Below, piece by piece: positions 59,214 through 64,000 of a stretch of 64,000 nucleotides of DNA (its first letter is position 1; each line of letters begins with the position of its first letter). Under the pieces are notes generated by a model, which was not told where the DNA came from, did no database searches, and saw nothing but the letters and a program-made list of their open reading frames with translations. The DNA lies in the NCBI GenBank assembly GCA_050875145.1, contig JBNMLH010000014.1:1-64000 (forward strand), in the 5' to 3' direction. The translations under genes were made by a program, and so were the position numbers. The DNA is from CAG-411 sp050875145. GTDB taxonomy: Bacteria; Bacillota; Clostridia; Lachnospirales; Lachnospiraceae.

Positions 59214-59379
59214 TAGGTGTTTGCGAAACTCTCAATAAACTACATTTTATTTGTGCAACTTTACATATCAAGGTGCCTTATGTACCGCTACGAGTGTCGG
59301 GCAGCAAGAGCGTGCCTTGTGTTGATATGTAAGTTTTGCACAAAAATTCATAGAATAAATTGAGTTTCCCAATTACCTA
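59214..59379. repeat. MITE-like element with long terminal inverted repeats
   Basis: TAGGTGTTTGCGAAACTC (59214-59231) and the reverse complement of 59362-59379 agree at 15 of 18 positions. The inverted arms continue to ACATATCAA (59263-59271) and TTGATATGT (59322-59330), giving arms of about 58 bases around a core of about 50 bases. There is no open frame inside. A degenerate copy lies at 47608-47660. Confidence 0.6.
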
Positions 59380-59420
59380 ATCACCGCTATAACTATCCAG
59401 AATATCGTCCTTAATGTCTT

Positions 59421-59475
59421 ATCATGTGCAACCTGCACTTAAAACACAGGCATGGCAGTGCAGGTTGCATATGAT
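59421..59475. repeat. Long perfect hairpin of unknown role
   Basis: ATCATGTGCAACCTGCACT (59421-59439) pairs with 59457-59475, 18 Watson-Crick pairs plus one G-U pair as RNA, around a 17-base loop. No T run follows, so it does not look like a terminator. It may be part of a second mobile element or a small RNA. Confidence 0.5.
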
Positions 59476-59534
59476 GAGCCGAAACCTTTGAATAGCTATA
59501 TATTTACTATATAAGATTATGAGAGAAAAAACAA

Positions 59535-59573
59535 CTAGAGAATATACGCATTACTATTTTGTATATTCTCTAG
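59535..59573 (-). terminator. Terminator after the DUF6583-like gene
   Basis: CTAGAGAATATAC and GTATATTCTCTAG form a perfect 13-bp stem; on the minus strand TTGTTTTTTC follows. Confidence 0.85.
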
Positions 59574-59616
59574 GCAAATCCAATCTTTATATAATTTTCA
59601 GCATAGCTTCCGTTTC

Positions 59617-61443
59617 TTATAGTTCATTGTCATAATCATCTATATTATAATCATCATTACTATAATCTTCATCATCAAATGAGAAATCATCTAAACTATC
59701 ATCATCTTCTAATGAGAAGGAATCTGTGTTATCACTTCCGCCTATCCAATTACTAGATGTAGAGGAATCTAACCCCAAAAGAGAACCAAATAAAGAAACA
59801 AAACTTTCTACCTTCTCCTCTAATGCTCTTACTGCATCCTGATCAATAGTGTCCTTATATTTTTCAAGTTGTTCAGCGTTATTAATCGAATAACTCTCTC
59901 CCTTCGGTGGATAAGATACTTTGTCACATTCTTTCATATTCTGGCTATACTCAATCTTACCAACACTTTGTCCAGCGAGGATTGCTTCTAGAACAGCCTT
60001 TTGTTCCTTTTCACCACCATTTAATGTAAGTTTTATATTACTGTCCTCTAACTGGACCATACTGTCACCATTATATTCTAGGGTAAAGTTACCATTATAG
60101 GAACCATACTCCTCATCAACCAATGCAACCTCATCAAAACTTAATTTTACACTATTTTCACTTTCTTTATCCTCTTTCGATGTAAAAATAATGTCTCCTT
60201 TATATCCTTTTTTCTCTTTTGTACGATTTCCAGTCAAAACAAAATCATCTGTATCATTTCCAGTTGCCCCAGCTTCAAAATAGTCCGTCTTTCCGTTGCT
60301 TAGCATGTGGTAATATAAAGTAGATGCATTTTCTTCTCCATCGCCTTTGGAACTAAAATCTCTTCCTAGGATATTTCCCTGTTTGTCAATCCAAACATTC
60401 ATAACTACTGTATTGTTACTCTCAGCCTCTTCCTTCTCTGTCTCATCTATTGCTTTTTTTAATTTCTCAATCCCTTTCTCATACTCTTTCTCTGTACATG
60501 CCTCTAATCGAACCAATTCTTTCTTTAATTTCTTATCTTTAGAAGCAGTGTCCACTAACTTTTCTAACATTTTCTGTGCATCTTTTTCTGTGATTGTAAT
60601 GGTTACTTTTGTCGCTTTTTTTGCTGTGCCAGAAACTGTATATTTCACATTTTTTTCCAGTTTAACATCCTTTAATCCTTCGCAAACCGTCTTTCCATAT
60701 TTGGAAATCAACTCAGCTACCAACGTTTTAGAGGTAGGTTTGTCCAAATAATTGCCATAAAACTTTTTCAAAGAGTTAAAATATGCATCTACATTTTCAT
60801 TTTCCTTTTCTTTTGCCATATCTTGCATAGAAGTAAATAAATAGGCTGAACTAATCTGTGGAATTTGAATATAGGTATCTCCATATTTTTCTTTTCCTAT
60901 ATTCATAAACATATTTGCTCCAATAAATGACTCTCCGCCAAGCTTTAATTCCATATCTACCTGCTCAGCACTATTTTTTAAATCTGCTGTGATGCCTGTA
61001 TTTAATTCTAAAGGAAATAACGTATCCAATCCCAACATACTTGTGTATGTATCATCTACAGAAACTTTAAGAGCAACCGAATTTTTCATGGTCTTTTTCT
61101 TTTGTACTTCCATAAGTTCCACTTGTTTTCCATAAGAATCTGCAATTTGCTTCGCCTTTTTTTCAATATTACTAATCTCCGTCTTTAAATAATACTCTTT
61201 CGGACTTAAAGCAGACATAAATATTTGATTTCGAACGCTGGTATTTAAAGTAATCATTGATGCACCTGCTATGATTATAACAAGCAATGCTACTACAACC
61301 GTCGCAATCATTTTGCCTTTTTTGTTTGATCCTTTCCCACTTTTGGTACCTGTCGAATCCATAAGTGGTGACACACCGTTTCCTGATTGATTTTGACCAT
61401 TTACATTTTGATCAAAATTTTGTTCTTGCTTTTGTTCGTTCAT
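59617..61443 (-). CDS. Membrane-anchored DUF6583-like protein with acidic tail
   Basis: A 608-residue protein. A cytoplasmic Gln/Asn/Gly/Lys-rich N-terminus (about 1-45) precedes one membrane helix (about 47-68); the rest lies outside, with long alternating beta segments and a Lys/Glu helix region (about 300-340). The last 40 residues are strongly acidic and serine-rich. I associate it with DUF6583-type Lachnospiraceae proteins, function unknown. AAGGAGAGAAAAA precedes the ATG. A sigA-type promoter lies upstream. Confidence 0.78.
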   Translation of the reverse strand: MNEQKQEQNFDQNVNGQNQSGNGVSPLMDSTGTKSGKGSNKKGKMIATVVVALLVIIIAGASMITLNTSVRNQIFMSALSPKEYYLKTEISNIEKKAKQIADSYGKQVELMEVQKKKTMKNSVALKVSVDDTYTSMLGLDTLFPLELNTGITADLKNSAEQVDMELKLGGESFIGANMFMNIGKEKYGDTYIQIPQISSAYLFTSMQDMAKEKENENVDAYFNSLKKFYGNYLDKPTSKTLVAELISKYGKTVCEGLKDVKLEKNVKYTVSGTAKKATKVTITITEKDAQKMLEKLVDTASKDKKLKKELVRLEACTEKEYEKGIEKLKKAIDETEKEEAESNNTVVMNVWIDKQGNILGRDFSSKGDGEENASTLYYHMLSNGKTDYFEAGATGNDTDDFVLTGNRTKEKKGYKGDIIFTSKEDKESENSVKLSFDEVALVDEEYGSYNGNFTLEYNGDSMVQLEDSNIKLTLNGGEKEQKAVLEAILAGQSVGKIEYSQNMKECDKVSYPPKGESYSINNAEQLEKYKDTIDQDAVRALEEKVESFVSLFGSLLGLDSSTSSNWIGGSDNTDSFSLEDDDSLDDFSFDDEDYSNDDYNIDDYDNEL

Positions 61444-61487
61444 TTTTTCTCTCCTTCATTTTTTCTTACTGTTTTTCACAACAATTT

Positions 61488-61517
61488 AGATTACCATAAA
61501 TAAAGCAATCTTGTCAA
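61488..61517 (-). promoter_or_regulatory. Promoter of the DUF6583-like gene
   Basis: On the minus strand TTGACA (61512-61517), 18 bases and TAATCT (61488-61493), about 45 bases before the start codon. Confidence 0.65.
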
Positions 61518-61827
61518 TAATATTTATGTTTTTTAACTAAGAATATTCCTTTTTATTTTTTTCAATAAAAATATACATTATCTATTTTTTACAGCAAAAT
61601 TCCATGTTACTATACAACTTATGATAAAATGATTAAGAACGTCAGATAACTACGCATATTTACAAAACAACTTTTCTTTCATTTCCTAATAATAGATACA
61701 TATACTTTTTTCAAAATATGGAAACATAAAAATGAACCTTTTCTCTGTTTGTAACCAATATATTTATGTAAGGGTAAAAGATATTCCCTTTTAATTAGAC
61801 GTCTACTTAATATTATGGAGAATGCTT
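61518..61827 (+). other. Intergenic region upstream of the ECF sigma gene
   Basis: About 310 AT-rich bases without an open frame. A possible ECF-type -35, TGTAACC (61749-61755), is followed 17 bases later by GGTAAA, which would fit autoregulation only loosely. No clear sigA promoter for the downstream gene was found. Confidence 0.35.
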
Positions 61828-62352
61828 ATGAACAAAGAACAATTAGAAAACTATATTAAAGATTATGGCAAAGAAATTTATTCTTTTTGTAAAGCACTGA
61901 CAAAAAACAAAACCGATGCAGATGATTTATATCAGGATACTTTTCTAAAAGCCATTGAATTAAACAACATTGATACAAATAGGAATCCCAAAAGCTATCT
62001 GCTTGGCATTGCTGTAAACTTATGGCGAAGCAAAAAACGAAGATATGCAAGAAGAGAACGTATTGCTCCTATGCAGTCCTTATCGGAGGATGCATCTATA
62101 GAGCAACTTCCCGTATCTTCTAAGTCTTTAGATGAACTGATGATAGAGAAAATGGAAAAAGAAAAAGTTCGGACAATTATTGAAGGTTTACCAGAAAAAA
62201 TGAAACTCGTTATTTTACTCTATTATATGGATGAATTAACATTAAAAGAAATTGCACAAATTTTAAAAATTCCCAGCGGCACTGTAAAAAGCAGATTACA
62301 TCAGGCCAGAAAAAAAATCACAAAGGAAATGGAGGTATATAGAAATGAATAA
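61828..62352 (+). CDS. ECF-type RNA polymerase sigma factor
   Basis: A 174-residue sigma-70 family ECF factor. Region 2 is YSFCKALTKNKTDADDLYQDTFLKAIE (about 16-42) and the region 4 helix-turn-helix is LTLKEIAQILKIPSGTVKSRLHQARKKI (about 139-166). It redirects RNA polymerase in response to an envelope or other signal passed by the next gene product. ATG 61828 follows ATGGAGAATGCTT. It overlaps the anti-sigma gene by 8 bases. Confidence 0.94.
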   Translation: MNKEQLENYIKDYGKEIYSFCKALTKNKTDADDLYQDTFLKAIELNNIDTNRNPKSYLLGIAVNLWRSKKRRYARRERIAPMQSLSEDASIEQLPVSSKSLDELMIEKMEKEKVRTIIEGLPEKMKLVILLYYMDELTLKEIAQILKIPSGTVKSRLHQARKKITKEMEVYRNE

Positions 62353-63493
62353 TAACATTGATGATTTATTAAAACAAGCCCTTACACCCACAGAAGAACC
62401 TGATTTTTGGGTAAACCAAAAAATTATAAACAGTATGAATCAGAAAGGAAGCAAAACTATGAAAAAATTCAAAAAAATCCCTGTTCTATTAGGTTTAACC
62501 TGTGCTCTTTGTGTTGGTGCAACAACAACTTATGCTGCATATCATTATTTATCACCTGCCACAGTAGCAAAAAAAATGGATAATAACAAATTATCGGATG
62601 CTTTTAAAGGCAAACATTCCATCGAAATAAACCAAACACAACACTTTAAAGATTATGATATTACACTACTTGGTATCACCTCTGGTAAAAATTTGTCTGA
62701 ATACTTCAAGGACAACAAATTAGTATCGGAACGCACTTACAGTGTTGTAGCGATTAAAACGACAGATAACAAAACCTTATCCAAAGATGAGTGGTACGAA
62801 AAGAACTTTCTGGTATCTCCTTATATTCAAGGATTTGAGCCTTGGAAAGTCAACTCTTTCACATTAGATGGTGGTTACGAACAGTTCGTAGAGGATAATA
62901 CCTTGTATCGTATCACAGAATGCGATAATATTGAAAAGTTTGCCGACCACACTATTTATCTTGGCATTTCCGATACTACCTTTTTCGAAAAAGACGCGTT
63001 TACTTATGATGAGAAAACAGGCAAAATCGCAAGAAATAAAAAATATACTGGCGTAAATGCACTGTTTACACTTCCAATTGATAAAAGTAAGGCAAATGCA
63101 GATGAAGTAAAACAATTTATGAAAAAATTGGAGAAATCAGACTCTAAAACAGAAGCAGATAACACAGATTCTACGGATAAGTCTATAGAAAAATGGGTTG
63201 CTAAGATTACACCTGAAAACATTGATCAGTATGCTGATGTAATAAAAGATTCGGTTCAAACAATCACACCAAAAAATGGGGTAGCTCGTTACAGTTATGA
63301 AGACAAAAAAACAGGACGAAACATTGTAGGCAGCGTTTATCCAGAATATGATTTTACAGATAACAAAATCGGTATGTCTGAACACTTCGGTTATAGTTAT
63401 AATGAAGCAGGACTAAGCAGCCTATGGTTAGAAACCTATTCTTTAAATAAAGATGGTACTATTACAGTAGCAATTTATACTCCAAAACAATAA
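62345..63493 (+). CDS. Membrane anti-sigma factor (probable)
   Basis: A 382-residue protein. A short cytoplasmic region (about 1-42, with DLLKQALTPTEEPDFWVNQKIINSM) precedes one membrane segment (about 45-66), then a long outer domain (about 70-382) with no named family. Position and 8-base overlap (ATG inside the sigma stop region, GGAGGTATATAGAA before it) support an anti-sigma role. The outer domain should sense the signal. No zinc motif of the ZAS type is seen in the N-terminal part. Confidence 0.82.
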   Translation: MNNNIDDLLKQALTPTEEPDFWVNQKIINSMNQKGSKTMKKFKKIPVLLGLTCALCVGATTTYAAYHYLSPATVAKKMDNNKLSDAFKGKHSIEINQTQHFKDYDITLLGITSGKNLSEYFKDNKLVSERTYSVVAIKTTDNKTLSKDEWYEKNFLVSPYIQGFEPWKVNSFTLDGGYEQFVEDNTLYRITECDNIEKFADHTIYLGISDTTFFEKDAFTYDEKTGKIARNKKYTGVNALFTLPIDKSKANADEVKQFMKKLEKSDSKTEADNTDSTDKSIEKWVAKITPENIDQYADVIKDSVQTITPKNGVARYSYEDKKTGRNIVGSVYPEYDFTDNKIGMSEHFGYSYNEAGLSSLWLETYSLNKDGTITVAIYTPKQ

Positions 63494-63553
63494 ACAAACT
63501 ATCTTTTATATGCGCAAGTAACAAAGCGGATTGCGAATATTCTTGACATATGA

Positions 63554-63587
63554 ATAGGGATGCCACATTGTAAGTGACATCCCTATT
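63554..63587. terminator. Bidirectional terminator after the anti-sigma gene
   Basis: ATAGGGATG(C)CAC and GTG(A)CATCCCTAT form a stem followed by TTTT on the plus strand. It lies between convergent genes. Confidence 0.8.
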
Positions 63588-63590
63588 TTG

Positions 63591-64000
63591 CTATTCTGCA
63601 CCTTTTAATGCCTCTACCATATCAAGGTTCTTAATTCGTTTGGAAAACATAAAACTAACAAGCATAGATACGACTAAAACAAGTATTCCCGAAGTAATAT
63701 AACTGGATGGATGAATCATCAGGTTATAATCAAAGTTTTCTCCATTACTATTCATCATAGCATTTAAACTTGCCTTACCCAATGGTGCTCCTAGTAAAAT
63801 TCCAATTACTGACAACCAGATATTTTGAATGCTTAATATCTTTCTTATCTGTGCCGATTGCAAACCAAGCACTTTCAAGGTAGCAAATTCCTTTACGCGT
63901 TCATGGAACGACAGATTTCCTGAATTATATAGCACTACAACAATCAAAATAGTTGAAAATACCAGCATCATAACTACCATCATATTAACAGATTCCATAC
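63591..64000 (-). CDS. FtsX-like ABC transporter permease, C-terminal part (partial)
   Basis: At least 136 residues of a permease that continues past the right edge. The first membrane segment (VVMMLVFSTILIVVVLYN), the soluble loop SFHERVKEFATLKVLGLQSAQIRKIL and two further segments (WLSVIGILLGAPLG; ITSGILVLVVSMLVSFMF) are typical of the FtsX/MacB fold C-terminus. It is probably part of an ABC export or lipoprotein-handling system. The in-frame ATG at 63998 is not taken as the true start. Confidence 0.85.
   Translation of the reverse strand, partial: MESVNMMVVMMLVFSTILIVVVLYNSGNLSFHERVKEFATLKVLGLQSAQIRKILSIQNIWLSVIGILLGAPLGKASLNAMMNSNGENFDYNLMIHPSSYITSGILVLVVSMLVSFMFSKRIKNLDMVEALKGAE

Overview
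The window looks like a low-GC, spore-forming Clostridia chromosome, most likely Lachnospiraceae. The basis is the 5' end of the 16S rRNA gene at the left edge, the AT-rich intergenic DNA, sigA-type TTGACA-N17-TATAAT promoters, strong AGGAGG ribosome sites, sporulation genes (spoIIAA, spoIIAB, sigF, spoVAA to spoVAE), a valine T-box and several secreted proteins of gut-Firmicute type. I cannot name the genus. No prophage, CRISPR array, plasmid gene or transposase gene was seen, so this is mainly core chromosome.

Layout. 0-1 kb: start of an rRNA operon (minus strand) with its promoter, and tRNA-Leu(CAA) with its own promoter and terminator. 1-7 kb: a cyclophilin, a GHL10-type glycosyl hydrolase-like protein, a cell-wall amidase, and an SOS locus in which lexA and a YneA-like LysM membrane protein diverge across three LexA boxes. 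7-10.5 kb: yhbY-nadD-yqeK-rsfS followed by a chromate-type transporter. 10.5-20.3 kb: a lipoprotein nuclease, a NudC-like NUDIX hydrolase, a secreted M14 peptidase, an AbrB-type regulator with a possible attenuator, an EamA transporter, a GH13 enzyme with an unusual helical insertion, thiN, a DUF815 ATPase and an orphan Hpt protein. 20.4-25.4 kb: CorA, a secreted PPC-domain protein, spoVAD-spoVAE behind a sigG-type promoter, and birA. 25.7-28.4 kb: a metal island (flavodoxin, DUF3793 protein, Fur-family regulator, ZIP transporter) with matching palindromic operators at two promoters. 29.3-32.7 kb: spoIIAA-spoIIAB-sigF, then a 49-codon membrane miniprotein and spoVAA-AB-AC behind a second sigG-type promoter.

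32.8-43 kb: a zinc-ribbon/TPR membrane protein, a 44-residue ORF, a FapA (DUF342) protein, valS with its T-box, a lipoprotein, sfsA, a HAD phosphatase and a Y-family polymerase. 43-52.5 kb: a secreted GH25 lysozyme-like protein, fhs, a C39-like peptidase, a small cysteine protein, two tandem ATP-grasp ligases and ftsK/spoIIIE. 52.5-64 kb: a GPH-type sugar transporter, a 64-residue ORF, a TepA-like Clp protein, a NUDIX hydrolase, a GNAT, a PAP2 phosphatase, a lipoprotein, guanine deaminase, a YitT protein, a MITE-like inverted repeat, a DUF6583-like membrane protein, an ECF sigma/anti-sigma pair and the end of an FtsX-type permease.

Many start codons were moved downstream of the longest open frame because a clear ribosome-binding site sits in front of an internal ATG, GTG or TTG. 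The best candidates for something undescribed are the tandem ATP-grasp/small cysteine protein cluster (47.7-49.7 kb), the 49-residue miniprotein between sigF and spoVAA, the Fur/flavodoxin operator pair, and the inverted-repeat DNA at 59.2-59.5 kb. Family names rest on recognition of sequence motifs; no database search was run.
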